NCBI RefSeq assembly: GCF_036511935.1
Contig: NZ_AP028878.1
Coordinates: 4,464,001 to 4,528,000 of the forward strand
DNA length: 64,000 nucleotides
DNA from: Marinobacter nanhaiticus D15-8W
Lineage (GTDB): Bacteria > Pseudomonadota > Gammaproteobacteria > Pseudomonadales > Oleiphilaceae
Direction: 5' to 3'
Shown here: piece by piece, positions 51,958 to 63,010 of the stretch
How the letters are laid out: the number at the start of each line of letters is the position of its first letter
How positions within the stretch are numbered: the stretch's first letter is position 1
Translations under genes and position numbers: made by a program
The notes under the pieces: model-generated
Databases searched by the model: none
What the model saw: the letters and a program-made list of their open reading frames with translations, nothing else
Told to the model about the DNA's origin: nothing

Positions 51958-52932
51958 ATGACGCAGGTAGCCCCTGAACCGCAACATGACGACGAACTCC
52001 TCGAATACCGCCTGTCCCTGAGACTGGGGCCCATTCACGCGCGTCAGCGACTGGGCATCGAGCGCGAATTCGAAGGCCGCCTGATCGATCGAGAAGGCCA
52101 CTTCTGCCATATCGAAAAATGGCATTCGATTCACGGAATCATCCGCGGCGGTCTACGCATGATGGGGCTGCTTGGACGGGCGCGGAACAACGCCCGCCGT
52201 ATCCGCACCGTACCTCACCGATTCATCCTCCAGAACCTGCCGGAAGAGCTGGAGGGGTTTCGCATCCTGCACCTGACCGACCTCCACGTGGATATGGATC
52301 CGGAGGCGCTGAATGCCATCATCGATCACGTGGCCACGCTGGACTATGACCTGTGCGTGCTCACTGGCGATTACCGCAAGCTCACCTGGGGCCCGATCGA
52401 GGCCAGCCTCGAAGGCATGCGCCGCCTTCGGAACGTGATCACGGGAACGCCGCTCGCAGTGTTGGGCAACCACGACAGCATTCGTATGCTGCCCGGTCTG
52501 GAGGATATGGGCTATAAGGTGCTGGTCAACGAGAACACTGCAATCAATCACAACGGCACGAAGCTTTACGTGGCTGGTGTCGATGATGGGCATTTCTACA
52601 AGGTCCACAACCTGCAGCGGGCGGCTGAAGGGATCGAGCCCGGCCATCCGTCGGTACTATTGAGCCATACGCCGGAGCTCTATCTCCAGGCGGCCCATAC
52701 CGGTTACGACATTTTCCTTTGCGGCCACACCCACGGCGGTCAGATCTGCCTGCCGGGTGGCATTCCCATCCTGCTGGATGCCGATTGTCCGCGCTTCGTC
52801 GGCAAAGGGCCCTGGCAGCATATGGATATGCAGGGCTACACCTCTTGCGGCGCGGGGACGTCGGTGGTTCAGGCGCGGCTGAACTGCCCGCCCGAGGTAA
52901 ATATGCATACGTTGACGCGCGGGCCGACTTAG
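51958..52932 (+). CDS. Calcineurin-like metallophosphoesterase (YaeI-like)
   Basis: The 324-residue protein has the dinuclear metal site motifs: LHLTDLHVD (DxH), LTGDYRK (GDxx), LGNHDS (GNHD), LSHTPE and FLCGHTHGGQI (GHxH). The ~95 residues before the first motif are not recognised. The family hydrolyses phosphoesters; related YaeI/YkuE-type members act on membrane-associated substrates. ATG 51958 is preceded by GGAG. No signal peptide is evident. Confidence 0.88.
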   Translation: MTQVAPEPQHDDELLEYRLSLRLGPIHARQRLGIEREFEGRLIDREGHFCHIEKWHSIHGIIRGGLRMMGLLGRARNNARRIRTVPHRFILQNLPEELEGFRILHLTDLHVDMDPEALNAIIDHVATLDYDLCVLTGDYRKLTWGPIEASLEGMRRLRNVITGTPLAVLGNHDSIRMLPGLEDMGYKVLVNENTAINHNGTKLYVAGVDDGHFYKVHNLQRAAEGIEPGHPSVLLSHTPELYLQAAHTGYDIFLCGHTHGGQICLPGGIPILLDADCPRFVGKGPWQHMDMQGYTSCGAGTSVVQARLNCPPEVNMHTLTRGPT

Positions 52933-52963
52933 GTGCTCCGACGCTGCCAGGGAGTCGCCATCA

Positions 52964-53348
52964 GCAGCCTTCCAGGCTGCTCCGAAGCTAAAGCGTCGGC
53001 TACATTTTCCCAGTCAACTCGAGCGTGTAGCAGAAGCTTCAGCTTCTGAGGCGCCGAAGGTGCCCTAACCTCCGGGAGCAGGCCTCAACCTCAAGCCTAA
53101 CCACTGCAGCCTTGCAGGCTGCCCCGAAGCTAAAGCGCCGGCTACATTCCCCAGTCAACTCGAGCATGTAGCAGAAGCTTCAGCTTCTGAGGCGCCGAAG
53201 GTGCCCTAACCTCCGGGAGCAGGCCTCAATCTCAAGCCCAACCACTGCAGCCTTGCAGGCTGCCCCGAAGCTAAAGCGTCGGCTACATTTCCCAATTCAA
53301 CTCGAGCATGTAGCAGATGCTTCAGCTTCTGAGGCGCCGAAGGTGCCC
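52964..53348 (-). repeat. Three tandem copies of the ~100-bp palindromic element (locus B)
   Basis: Copies at 52964-53065, 53106-53206 and 53247-53348 are about 141 bp apart, each a conserved ~101-bp core plus a ~40-bp spacer. They are the reverse complement of the elements at 43874-44255: gcagcc…ggctgc, cgaagctaaagcg, ggctacatt, cagaagcttcagcttctg and gcgccgaaggtgccc. They lie between the ends of convergent genes. Confidence 0.9.
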
Positions 53349-53366
53349 AAGGCATTCCGCGGAAAC

Positions 53367-53846
53367 TCAGTGCGGCTGCCGCCGAATCCCCAACCGGTAT
53401 AGCAACGGCGAAAGCACGATATTCGCGATCATGAACGACACTACGGTCACCACGACCACAACCCACCCGTAGCCAATCCAGAAGGCTCCGAAAAGCACCG
53501 GCAGGAATGCTTCCGGCAACTGGTCGAGGCCCGTGGCCCGAGCGCTGGAACGCATATGTCGGCGACGCTTGATGAAGCTGCTGATCAGGTCTCCCAGTAA
53601 GCCGAGCGCACCAAAAAGGGCGCCGAACAAGGCGCCCATGCCCATCAATGCGCTACATAACGCGGTCGCCGCCACACCAACGATCAGACCACGCCACGTT
53701 TTGCTGTCACCTAGCAATCGCTCCCCATCTCGCCAGATGCGACCGCCATCCACCGGTTTATTGCCACGATGCCCCAAGAGCACCCGGCCCAGCACGGGCG
53801 AACCATGGGCCGCGAGTAACAGGACTAGGAGCTCGAGGATCAGCAC
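53367..53846 (-). CDS. CDP-archaeol synthase (CarS/DUF46)-like membrane protein
   Basis: The 159-residue protein has four to five membrane helices and the CarS-like segments NKPVDGGRIWRDGERLLGDSKTWRG and GLLGDLISSFIKRR. CarS in archaea transfers CMP to unsaturated archaeol; bacterial relatives belong to the CDP-alcohol/CdsA-like superfamily. In a bacterium the substrate is unlikely to be archaeol. It starts at GTG 53846, just 10 bp after the fumC stop and in the same direction, so it is probably co-transcribed with fumC. Confidence 0.75.
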   Translation of the reverse strand: MLILELLVLLLAAHGSPVLGRVLLGHRGNKPVDGGRIWRDGERLLGDSKTWRGLIVGVAATALCSALMGMGALFGALFGALGLLGDLISSFIKRRRHMRSSARATGLDQLPEAFLPVLFGAFWIGYGWVVVVVTVVSFMIANIVLSPLLYRLGIRRQPH

Positions 53847-53856
53847 GGCGATCTGC

Positions 53857-55236
<1,380 letters not shown>

Positions 55237-55460
55237 CTCAACCTCCTATCCTTGAAGCGCCGCCGGCCTGGGTGCTCTCGCCCAAAACCGATAGATGGAA
55301 ATGCATCCAAGCCCGGACGCAGGAACCAATAGCTAGCTCGACTAAACCTGGCCCTAACCCGACCTGTCTCAAACTAACGAGCGGGATACTGAGGTGGATC
55401 AGTCCCGATACCGATAGCCGTCGCGCGCGGGCGGATCGAATCTTCCACGCACACCAAGGC

Positions 55461-55742
55461 TTAGTCCGAGTGCTGTTTGAGTCTTACATGATCACAGATC
55501 CCCGTCACCTGCGAAAAGTTCAGGATCAGGGTGTGAACCGTGTTGGTGTAGGTGTCGTGGAGGAAGAACTTGAAGCGCTTCTGCGACTCGCCCTGGAGAT
55601 AGGCATCGTACTCCTTGACCAGTTCACGCACATCGCCCCCGGAATCCTTGTTCCAGGTGGCATTGAACGGGCCCAGCACGGCCCCGCCGCTCAGACAGAC
55701 CGTCACCTCGTGGTTGGTCAGTGCATTCTCATTGGCTTGCAT
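55461..55742 (-). CDS. Hypothetical protein, 93 aa
   Basis: This small protein starts MQANENALTNHEVTVCLSGG, with an AAGGGGGC upstream of ATG 55742. It is beta-rich with RFKFFLHDTYTNTVHTLILN and has no signal or membrane segment. I do not recognise the family. It lies about 200 bp downstream of the histidine kinase gene in the same direction. Confidence 0.62.
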   Translation of the reverse strand: MQANENALTNHEVTVCLSGGAVLGPFNATWNKDSGGDVRELVKEYDAYLQGESQKRFKFFLHDTYTNTVHTLILNFSQVTGICDHVRLKQHSD

Positions 55743-55948
55743 GGATGCAGCCCCCTTGGGTTGTGGATGTGCAGATCAGGAACGACCCGGTGGGACCGAT
55801 CCGTTTCCATCCAGTGTAGACGGGGCTGGGTGGTCTCGTCAGGCCGGAAGTTTGCTTGGGAGAAGTGGGGCCGCTTTCGGTCTTCCAAGGCCTTGGCGAG
55901 CGCCCACATCAAGCGGTTCGCGCGGCTCATCCCCGAAGAACAGCACCC

Positions 55949-57694
55949 TCAGGAAACCGCCGTCCCCAATAAACTCGTCAACAACGCTCGCAACCGGTTC
56001 GGCTTCACCGGCTTATTGAGTACGGGAAAATACTGAGTCTTCAGAAAACGCCGACAGGCATCGCTGCGATCGGCGGTAATGATTGCGGCAGGAATGTCCT
56101 CACCCAGCGACCGGCGCAGACCGTAGATGACCTCGCACCCTGTTCGGCCGTCATTCAGGTGATAGTCCGCGAGGATAGCTTCCGGCAACTGGCCGCTCGC
56201 TTTCACCTCGGCCAGCGCCTCGTCCGCGCCCTCCGCGGTCATCACCTCGCACCCCCACTGCTCGAGTAACGCGCGCATGCTGACCAGGATATCCGGCTCG
56301 TTGTCGATCACCAGCACCTGACGGCCATCCAGCGCATGGGCATCCATCGCAGGAAAGCGGGCGGGCGAAGGGCTGGCCATCTGGCGCGGCTGTTCCAAAG
56401 GCAGGACGATGGAAAATCGTGAGCCGACACCGGGCCGGGACTTGACCTCGATCCGGTGCCCCAGCATGCGTACCATGCGGTCGACGATAGCCAGACCCAG
56501 GCCCACACCCTTACGCCCGCCAGTATGGGGTGCGGCGAGCTGGTGGAACTCACGGAAGATATCCTCGAGTCGGTCATCGGGAATGCCGACGCCGCTATCC
56601 CAGACTTCCAGGTGCAGCAGGCCTTCGCGCACACGCACGTTGAGGAACACCCCGCCTTCACGGGTATAGCGGAACGCATTGGCCAGCAGGTTGCGCAGGA
56701 TGCGCGTCATCATGCGGACGTCCGTGCGCACCTGGCCGCCCCGGGAACGCACTTTTAGCCTGAGGCCGGCGTGCTCCGCCACCGGTTCGAACTCCCCCGC
56801 CAGCCCCTGGATCAACTCATCGACAGCCACGTAGGTGAAATCCGGCTGGATCGCCTGCTGGTCGAGCTTGGAGATATCCAGCAAGTCCGCCAGCAGATCC
56901 TCTGCGCCTTCGAGCGCACGGTGGACCCGGTCGATCAAGTGATGTTCATCCGGGGGGAGTGCGCGGTCCTGCAGGGTGGACACCAGCAACCGCGCCGCAT
57001 TCAACGGCTGCAGCAGGTCGTGACTGGCCGCGGCGAGATACTTGTCCTTACTGCGATTGGCCTCTTCCGCGGCGCGCATGGCGATCACCAGCTCCGCCTC
57101 GATCTTCTCCCGCTCGCCGATCTCTCGCCGCAGGCCATCGTTGGCTTTACGCAATTCCCGGGTACGCTCGTTGACCCGGGCTTCCAGCTCGACGTTGATG
57201 CGCTCCAACCGCTCCCGCGCCTGCTTACGTTCGGTAATGTCGGCCACGAAGGCCTCGACCACCTCCGGCCCCAGATCCGGCCGGCGCAGCAAGGTGATGG
57301 CCACATCGACCGCCCCTCCACCCTGTCGAATCAAACGAGTCTCCCGGGCCTGGACCCGCCCTTCGGACAACAGGCGCAACCGGATGTCGTCAAAGTCCTT
57401 CACGCTGCAGAACAGCTGCTCGCGCAGCCGGATGATGGCGTCGGTCAACGCGTCCGCCGACGCATAGCCGCAGATTCCAGCCATCGCCGGATTGCAGGAG
57501 AGTAGCCCGCCTCGCAGGTCCGCCTGGAAGATACCGTGCAGGGCGTTGTCGAACAGCCACTTGTAGCGGTTCTTCTCCGCCTCAATGTCTGCAAGCCGCT
57601 CCAGCAGTGCCGGGTAATAGTTCTTGCGGACGGAGTGGCTGCCCAGCCCGAGCAGGTCCTCGACGTTGTAATCGCCATTGGTTTGATCAGTCAT
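55949..57694 (-). CDS. PAS hybrid sensor histidine kinase (ErcS'-like)
   Basis: The 581-residue protein has a PAS domain (about 40-155, FDNALHGIFQADLRGGLLSC), a coiled coil (160-215), a kinase core and a receiver domain. The H-box is ASHDLLQPLNAARLL, N-box NLLANAFRYT, and G boxes DSGVGI and GVGLGLAIV. The receiver (about 455-575) has LVIDNEPD, phospho-acceptor AILADYHL and VLNKPVKP. There is no membrane segment, so it is cytoplasmic. Its place after an Fe-alcohol dehydrogenase and pqq genes matches ErcS' of Pseudomonas, which helps control PQQ-linked ethanol oxidation. That role is inferred by synteny. Confidence 0.88.
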   Translation of the reverse strand: MTDQTNGDYNVEDLLGLGSHSVRKNYYPALLERLADIEAEKNRYKWLFDNALHGIFQADLRGGLLSCNPAMAGICGYASADALTDAIIRLREQLFCSVKDFDDIRLRLLSEGRVQARETRLIRQGGGAVDVAITLLRRPDLGPEVVEAFVADITERKQARERLERINVELEARVNERTRELRKANDGLRREIGEREKIEAELVIAMRAAEEANRSKDKYLAAASHDLLQPLNAARLLVSTLQDRALPPDEHHLIDRVHRALEGAEDLLADLLDISKLDQQAIQPDFTYVAVDELIQGLAGEFEPVAEHAGLRLKVRSRGGQVRTDVRMMTRILRNLLANAFRYTREGGVFLNVRVREGLLHLEVWDSGVGIPDDRLEDIFREFHQLAAPHTGGRKGVGLGLAIVDRMVRMLGHRIEVKSRPGVGSRFSIVLPLEQPRQMASPSPARFPAMDAHALDGRQVLVIDNEPDILVSMRALLEQWGCEVMTAEGADEALAEVKASGQLPEAILADYHLNDGRTGCEVIYGLRRSLGEDIPAAIITADRSDACRRFLKTQYFPVLNKPVKPNRLRALLTSLLGTAVS

Positions 57695-57717
57695 GGCGGG
57701 GTTCGCCTGCGGCAGCT

Positions 57718-58887
57718 TTACAGGGCTTCTTCATAAACCACTTCAACATCCCGTAGGGACGATTTGCGCGGGTTGGTGAGGATGCAGGGGTCCTGCATCG
57801 CAAACCCGGACAGGGACGGAATGTCCGAGGTCCGCACGCCCAGTTCCCCCAGTTTCTGTTCCAGCCCCACGTTGCGCTTGAGTTCCCCGATTCGTCCCAG
57901 CAGGCGTGCCCGCACCGTCGATGTGCTCATGCCCCGTGTGTCGATACCCATGGTTTCGGCGATACGTTTGAAGCGGTCTTCGCAAGCGCTGTAGTTATAG
58001 GCCACCACATGGTCCAGCAGCATCGCGTTGCACAGCCCATGGGGCAGATCCAGGAACCCGCCCAGACTGTGGGACATGGCATGCACCGCCCCCAGGATCG
58101 CATTGGAGAACGCCAGCCCCGCCTGCATGGAGCCCAGCATGATCTGCTCGCGAAGGTTGGCGTCGTTGGGGTTGGCGATCAGCGGCTCCAGGTGGGTATT
58201 GATCAGCCTGACAGCTTCCAGCGCATGGGCATCGGTCAATGGGCCGCTGCCGGTGGAGACGAACGCCTCGATCGCATGCACCATGGCATCGACACCGGTA
58301 CACGCCGTGAGGTAGGTATCCATGGTCTGGGTGACTTCGGGATCGATCAGCGAGACATCCGGCACCACCGCCTTTGAAATGATCGAGAATTTGAAGCGAC
58401 GATTGGGGTCGGAAATGATTGCGAACTGGGAGACGTCCGCCGAGGTGCCCGCCGTCGTGGGGATCAGGATCAGCGGCGGCGAGGGAATCGTAATCGTGTC
58501 CACACCCTCGAATTCCAGGATGTTGCGCCCGTGTGCGCTGACGATGCCGATACCCTTGGCGCAATCCATCGGGCTGCCGCCGCCGATGGCCACGATCACA
58601 TCGCAGTTCGAGGACTTGTAGAGTTCCGCGCCCTGCATCACCTCCTCGACCCGCGGATTCGCCGATACGCCTGTAAACGTGGTGTATTGCAGGCCGGCCT
58701 CGAGCAGCAGGGTCTCGATTTCCGCCACCCAGCCGGCAGCCTGTACGCCGGGGTCGGACACCAGCAGGACCTTGCGCGCCCCGAAGTTGCTGGCGAAGTT
58801 GGTCACCGCCTTGCGCGAACCGGCGCCAAAGACGATTTCCGGGGAGACGAACTTTCGCAGGTTGGTAACGTCGTGAGCCATGGTCAT
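57718..58887 (-). CDS. ercA: Iron-containing alcohol dehydrogenase (ErcA-like)
   Basis: The 389-residue enzyme has the NAD-binding loop VAIGGGSPMDCAKG and the metal-ligand His residues in DAMVHAIEAFV, AVHAMSHSLGG and PHGLCNAMLLDHV. It is a group III-type dehydrogenase. In Pseudomonas aeruginosa, ErcA (PA1991) sits between pqqH and ercS' as here and is thought to have a regulatory role in ethanol oxidation. Start ATG 58887 is first in frame; an ATG at 58881 is also possible. The gene symbol rests on synteny. Confidence 0.85.
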   Translation of the reverse strand: MTMAHDVTNLRKFVSPEIVFGAGSRKAVTNFASNFGARKVLLVSDPGVQAAGWVAEIETLLLEAGLQYTTFTGVSANPRVEEVMQGAELYKSSNCDVIVAIGGGSPMDCAKGIGIVSAHGRNILEFEGVDTITIPSPPLILIPTTAGTSADVSQFAIISDPNRRFKFSIISKAVVPDVSLIDPEVTQTMDTYLTACTGVDAMVHAIEAFVSTGSGPLTDAHALEAVRLINTHLEPLIANPNDANLREQIMLGSMQAGLAFSNAILGAVHAMSHSLGGFLDLPHGLCNAMLLDHVVAYNYSACEDRFKRIAETMGIDTRGMSTSTVRARLLGRIGELKRNVGLEQKLGELGVRTSDIPSLSGFAMQDPCILTNPRKSSLRDVEVVYEEAL

Positions 58888-59016
58888 CTCGTTATTATTG
58901 TGGTGTTGGCCCCACGGACAGCAGACTCGGGGACATGGCGCTATTTTAGCGAATCAGGTAGACCGATGCCGCAACGATGACGTTAGTTTGCAATCGCCTG
59001 GCGTTGAGGTACGTGG

Positions 59017-60867
59017 TCAGGCCAGGCGTTCCCGGAAGAAACGCAGGGTATCCCGCAGCACGGCAGCCTGGTTCTCCGACCGGCGAAAACCATGGCCTTC
59101 CTCCGGAAAGCGCACCACCTCCACCGGCACGCCGCATCGCTCGAGCACATGGGCCATGCTGTCGGTCTGCTCCGGCACCACCACCGCATCCTGCCCTCCC
59201 TGGAAGAAGATCACCGGGCAGGTAATCCGGTCCGCCCAGAATAGCGGGGTGCGCTGTTGCCAGGTTTCCAGTTCCGCATCGGGGTCGCCCAGCAGCCAGT
59301 CGAGGTAGCCCGATTCGAAACGATGGGTCATGTGCCGCAGGGATTCAGGGTCGCTGACCCCGAACAGACTGGCCCCGGCGAGGAACACATCACTGTTGAT
59401 CAGCGCGTTGAGCACCGTAAAGCCGCCAGCGCTGCGTCCCATCACGAATGCGCGTTTCCCATCCACGAGCCGTTCATCCGTCAGGCAGCGCACCGAATCG
59501 CAGACATCCTCCCAGTCGAATTTCCCCCATTGCCCCTGCAGGGACATGCGAAAGATCCGGCCGTACCCTGTGCTGCCCCGGTAATTTACGTCCGCCACCG
59601 CAAATCCATTGGAGGTCCAGAAGGCCACCTGCGGATCGAACACCGGGTACGCCGCCGAGGTAGGCCCACCATGGACTCGCACGATGACCGGGGGCAGCGT
59701 CCGGGCGCTCTCTGGCCGGTACAGGTAGCCATGGACAGACTGGTTATCCCGGGCGGTAAAGGTAAAGGGTTCCGGCGGTGCCATGCGCAGACAGGCCTCG
59801 GTCCTCTCGCCACCGGCCAACACCCGATGGGTGCCGGTATCCGGGTCGATCTGCAGGATGCTGTCGAGGCTCTCGGTGCGCCGGGCGATCACGTAGATTT
59901 TGCGGTCCATCACCTGAACCGAACGGAAGCCGGTGTAATCTCCCGCCAGCTTGCGCGAGAGCCTCCCGCCTTCATCCATGATCACCAGCGATGCCAGCCC
60001 ACGGTAGTAGCACACCCGCACCCAGTATTCACAATCCAGCCAGGCATAGTGGATCTCGTCCAGCTGCCAGGGCGCGTTGGCGTAGTCGGCATTATCGCGT
60101 GACTGGGCGATCCAGCGCCCGAAATCATCCACCCGGTAGGGCTGCCACCAGCCGGCATGGTCTGACAAGGCATAGAGCTGATCGCCCACGTAGCGTGGTT
60201 GCTGGATCGCCGCGGGGGCCGGGGTCGAGCAGTCCTCCGTGGCGCTGATATCACCCCAATCGTCCACCACTGCGCGGCGCAGCCGGGTTCTTTCCCAGGG
60301 CATGGCGGGCAGTTCCCATTCGACCCAGGCCAACCACTGGCCGTCGGAGGACAGCGTCGGACACCCGAGGTTGACGGCTCCGCGGCGGGCACCGGCCAGT
60401 TCCAGCTCCTCCCCACTCTCGGCATCGATCGACACCAGCGTCTGCCCCACGCCATAGCCCTCGTCCAGGTGCTCGCAGATCGCGAGGATCCGGTCACGCA
60501 CCGGATCGGCCACCAGCGCGCCGAAGCGGACTTCCTCCCGCTGTGTGAGCTGGCGCTGGGTGCCGTTATCCAGGTTCAGGACATAAATGTGCTGGTCGGT
60601 GCCGTCGACGAAGAAGACATCCGCACCGAGGGTACAAAACGCGCCTCCGCCGTAGCCGTTGACCTGACTGCGCACGCTGACGTCCGGTGACGTCAGCGCC
60701 TGGGTATCGCCGTTGCAGTAACGGATCAACTGGTTGTTACCCGTAGCGGGCTCGGTTTCCAGCCATAGCAGCTGGCCATCCGCAGCCCGGAGGTTGCCGC
60801 GCTGGGCGTGGGCCGCAATGGCCTCTTCCGGGGTCAGGGGCTGGGTGGGGGCGATAGGCTCGGCCAT
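59017..60867 (-). CDS. pqqH: S9-family prolyl oligopeptidase-like protein (PqqH)
   Basis: The 616-residue protein has an N-terminal beta-propeller-like half and a C-terminal alpha/beta hydrolase. The hydrolase carries VRVHGGPT, the nucleophile Ser in VMGRSAGGFTVL, and FPEEGHGF with the His. The order pqqB, C, D, E, then this peptidase, then Fe-ADH is the Pseudomonas one, where the gene is called pqqH. It starts 1 bp after the pqqE stop. It may process PqqA-derived peptide, but this is not shown. Confidence 0.85.
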   Translation of the reverse strand: MAEPIAPTQPLTPEEAIAAHAQRGNLRAADGQLLWLETEPATGNNQLIRYCNGDTQALTSPDVSVRSQVNGYGGGAFCTLGADVFFVDGTDQHIYVLNLDNGTQRQLTQREEVRFGALVADPVRDRILAICEHLDEGYGVGQTLVSIDAESGEELELAGARRGAVNLGCPTLSSDGQWLAWVEWELPAMPWERTRLRRAVVDDWGDISATEDCSTPAPAAIQQPRYVGDQLYALSDHAGWWQPYRVDDFGRWIAQSRDNADYANAPWQLDEIHYAWLDCEYWVRVCYYRGLASLVIMDEGGRLSRKLAGDYTGFRSVQVMDRKIYVIARRTESLDSILQIDPDTGTHRVLAGGERTEACLRMAPPEPFTFTARDNQSVHGYLYRPESARTLPPVIVRVHGGPTSAAYPVFDPQVAFWTSNGFAVADVNYRGSTGYGRIFRMSLQGQWGKFDWEDVCDSVRCLTDERLVDGKRAFVMGRSAGGFTVLNALINSDVFLAGASLFGVSDPESLRHMTHRFESGYLDWLLGDPDAELETWQQRTPLFWADRITCPVIFFQGGQDAVVVPEQTDSMAHVLERCGVPVEVVRFPEEGHGFRRSENQAAVLRDTLRFFRERLA

Positions 60868-60868
60868 A

Positions 60869-62017
60869 TCAGGCCTTGGCGATCACGCGCGAGTTCCTGG
60901 CATTGCGGTAAGTCAGATCGGCCAACGATGCAGTGGCATGATCTGCCGCACGACGGGCTGCCAGGACGCGATCGTGATGGTCGGACTTGCTGCATATCGG
61001 ATCGGCGTTGTCGGCGTTGCCGGTGAGCAGGTATGCCTGACAGCGGCAGCCACCAAAATCCTTGTCCTTCTCATCACAGGAACGACAGGGCTCAGGCATC
61101 CAGGCATCGCCCCGGTAGTGATTGAATCCCGGACTGTCGTACCAGATGGACTTCAGGGACTGATTGCGGACGTTGGGAAATTCGATCGGCAACATACGCG
61201 CACTGTGGCACGGCAGGGCCGTGCCATCCGGCGCGACGGTGAGGAAGATGCTGCCCCAGCCGTTCATACAGGCCTTGGGGCGCTCCTCATAGTAATCCGG
61301 CGTCACGAAGATCAGCTTCATGGCCGACCCCGCTTCGTGCAGGCGCCGGCGGTGGGCCTGAACCCGGTCCTCGGCGGTGTCGAGCTGCGCCTTGGACGGC
61401 ATCAGCCCTTCACGGTTCTTGAACGCCCAGCCGTAGTACTGGCAGGTGGCCAGTTCCACGTAGTCCGCCCCCAATTCCTCGCACAAACGGATGATGTCGT
61501 CCATCTGGTGGATGTTGTGCCGGTGGATAACGAAGTTAAGCACCATCGGATAACCGGCTTCCCGCACTGCGCGGGTCATTGCCAGTTTTTTCTCGAACGC
61601 CTTGCGCGACCCGGCCACCGCATTGTTCAGCTCGGGATCGGATGCCTGGAAACTGACCTGGATATGATCCAGCCCCGCCTCTCGGAACTGCTCGACTTTG
61701 GTTTCGGTGAGGCCGATGCCCGACGTAATCAGGTTGGTGTAGTAGCCCAGGCCGCGAGCCTCGGCGATCAACTCCGGCATATCCGGACGTACCAGCGGCT
61801 CACCGCCGGAAAAGCCCAACTGGGCCGCGCCCATTTCACGCGCCTGCCGCAGGACATTGATCCAGGCCTCGGTGTCGAGCTCCTGATCGGTATTGGCAAA
61901 GTCGAGGGGGTTCGAACAATAGGGACACTGCAGCGGACAACGGTATGTCAGTTCCGCCAGCAGCCAGAGGGGCGGTCCCGGTTGGGCCTTATTCGAGGCT
62001 GATCCAATGCTGGTCAC
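60869..62017 (-). CDS. pqqE: PQQ biosynthesis radical SAM protein PqqE
   Basis: The 382-residue protein has the radical SAM cluster motif CPLQCPYC within [12 protein letters not shown], the GGEP motif in [13 protein letters not shown], and a C-terminal SPASM domain with CMNGWG, LPCHSA and [16 protein letters not shown]. It forms the Glu-Tyr carbon-carbon bond in PqqA, with PqqD as a chaperone. I placed the start at GTG 62017, overlapping pqqD by 29 bp; the frame is open to 62116, but a start there would lie deep within pqqD. Confidence 0.93.
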   Translation of the reverse strand: MTSIGSASNKAQPGPPLWLLAELTYRCPLQCPYCSNPLDFANTDQELDTEAWINVLRQAREMGAAQLGFSGGEPLVRPDMPELIAEARGLGYYTNLITSGIGLTETKVEQFREAGLDHIQVSFQASDPELNNAVAGSRKAFEKKLAMTRAVREAGYPMVLNFVIHRHNIHQMDDIIRLCEELGADYVELATCQYYGWAFKNREGLMPSKAQLDTAEDRVQAHRRRLHEAGSAMKLIFVTPDYYEERPKACMNGWGSIFLTVAPDGTALPCHSARMLPIEFPNVRNQSLKSIWYDSPGFNHYRGDAWMPEPCRSCDEKDKDFGGCRCQAYLLTGNADNADPICSKSDHHDRVLAARRAADHATASLADLTYRNARNSRVIAKA

Positions 62018-62255
62018 GGGCTTCCTCCAGGAACTGGCAAATGTCGTCCGTAAGATCACCGGCTTCGGTGAAACGGGCTTCCAGGTTGCGGATGATCTGG
62101 CCCACAGTGGTCTCACCGTCCACCTCGCCGAGGATCGCCGCGGCGCTCGCGTTCAGCTTCACCATCCCTTCCGGATACAGCAGCACATGGGCTTCCTGCG
62201 CCGGCTCCCACTGGTAGCGAAAACCGGGACGCAGGCGCGGGATGCGGCTCATCAT
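61989..62255 (-). CDS. pqqD: PQQ biosynthesis peptide chaperone PqqD
   Basis: The 88-residue protein [20 protein letters not shown] continues to [24 protein letters not shown], the PqqD wing-helix fold. It binds PqqA and presents it to PqqE. Start ATG 62255 overlaps the pqqC stop by 4 bp (ATGA); the longer frame to 62354 runs inside pqqC. Confidence 0.92.
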   Translation of the reverse strand: MMSRIPRLRPGFRYQWEPAQEAHVLLYPEGMVKLNASAAAILGEVDGETTVGQIIRNLEARFTEAGDLTDDICQFLEEARDQHWISLE

Positions 62256-63010
62256 TGGCCGAGCCCCCGATGCCAGACCTGTTGATCGGTCACCGTGTGA
62301 TACGGCGGCGTCCGGTGCATATAGGCCATCGTCAGGGCGTCGAGGATTGTCCATAAAATATCCAACTTGAATTGCAAAATGTCCAGCGCCCGTTGCTGTT
62401 GCTCCGGCGTGGTGAAGTGATCCAGGGTGATCGTCAGGCCATGCTCCACATCACGTCGGGCCTCGCCCAGGCGCTTGCGGAAGTAGCTATAGCCGGATTC
62501 CTCGATCCAGGGGTAGTGCTGCGGCCAGCTGTCCAGCCGGGATTGGTGGATCTCCGGGGCGAACAGCTCTGTCAGGGACGAGCAGGCCGCCTCCTGCCAA
62601 CTCGCCCGGCGGGCAAAGTTGTAATAGGCGTCCACAGCAAATCGCACGCCGGGCAGCACGTGACGCTGGTCGATCACCTCGTCCCGGCTCAGACCCACGG
62701 CCTCGGCCAGGCTCAGCCAGGCTTCGATACCGCCGGGTTCTGTACCGTCGCCATCGTGGTCCAGCACCCGCTGCAGCCAGAGACGGCGCACTGCCGCATC
62801 AGGACAGTTGGCCATGATGGCCGCGTCCTTGCGGGGAATATTGACCTGGTAGTAGTAGCGATTGGCCACCCAGCCCTGGATCTGCTCGCGGGTGCATTCC
62901 CCGGCATACATCGCCTTATGGTAGGGATGATGGATGTGATAGTAGCGCCCCTTGTCCCGTAGTGCCTGTTCGAAGGAAGCGCGGTCAAGGGCCGGGTTCG
63001 GCGCGTTCAT
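62252..63010 (-). CDS. pqqC: Pyrroloquinoline-quinone synthase PqqC
   Basis: The 252-residue oxidase starts [34 protein letters not shown] and has [23 protein letters not shown], typical PqqC segments. It carries out the last ring closure and oxidation to PQQ without a cofactor. It overlaps pqqB by 4 bp (ATGA) and pqqD by 4 bp, so the genes are translationally coupled. Confidence 0.95.
   Translation of the reverse strand: MNAPNPALDRASFEQALRDKGRYYHIHHPYHKAMYAGECTREQIQGWVANRYYYQVNIPRKDAAIMANCPDAAVRRLWLQRVLDHDGDGTEPGGIEAWLSLAEAVGLSRDEVIDQRHVLPGVRFAVDAYYNFARRASWQEAACSSLTELFAPEIHQSRLDSWPQHYPWIEESGYSYFRKRLGEARRDVEHGLTITLDHFTTPEQQQRALDILQFKLDILWTILDALTMAYMHRTPPYHTVTDQQVWHRGLGQ

Noticed and set aside
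51650..51961. 103-codon frame between msrA and the metallophosphoesterase
   Set aside because: It has low-complexity Arg-rich content and no start signal, and it covers the expected divergent promoters.
60734..62002. 422-codon plus-strand frame opposite pqqE
   Set aside because: PqqE has its radical SAM and SPASM motifs; the other strand is a shadow.
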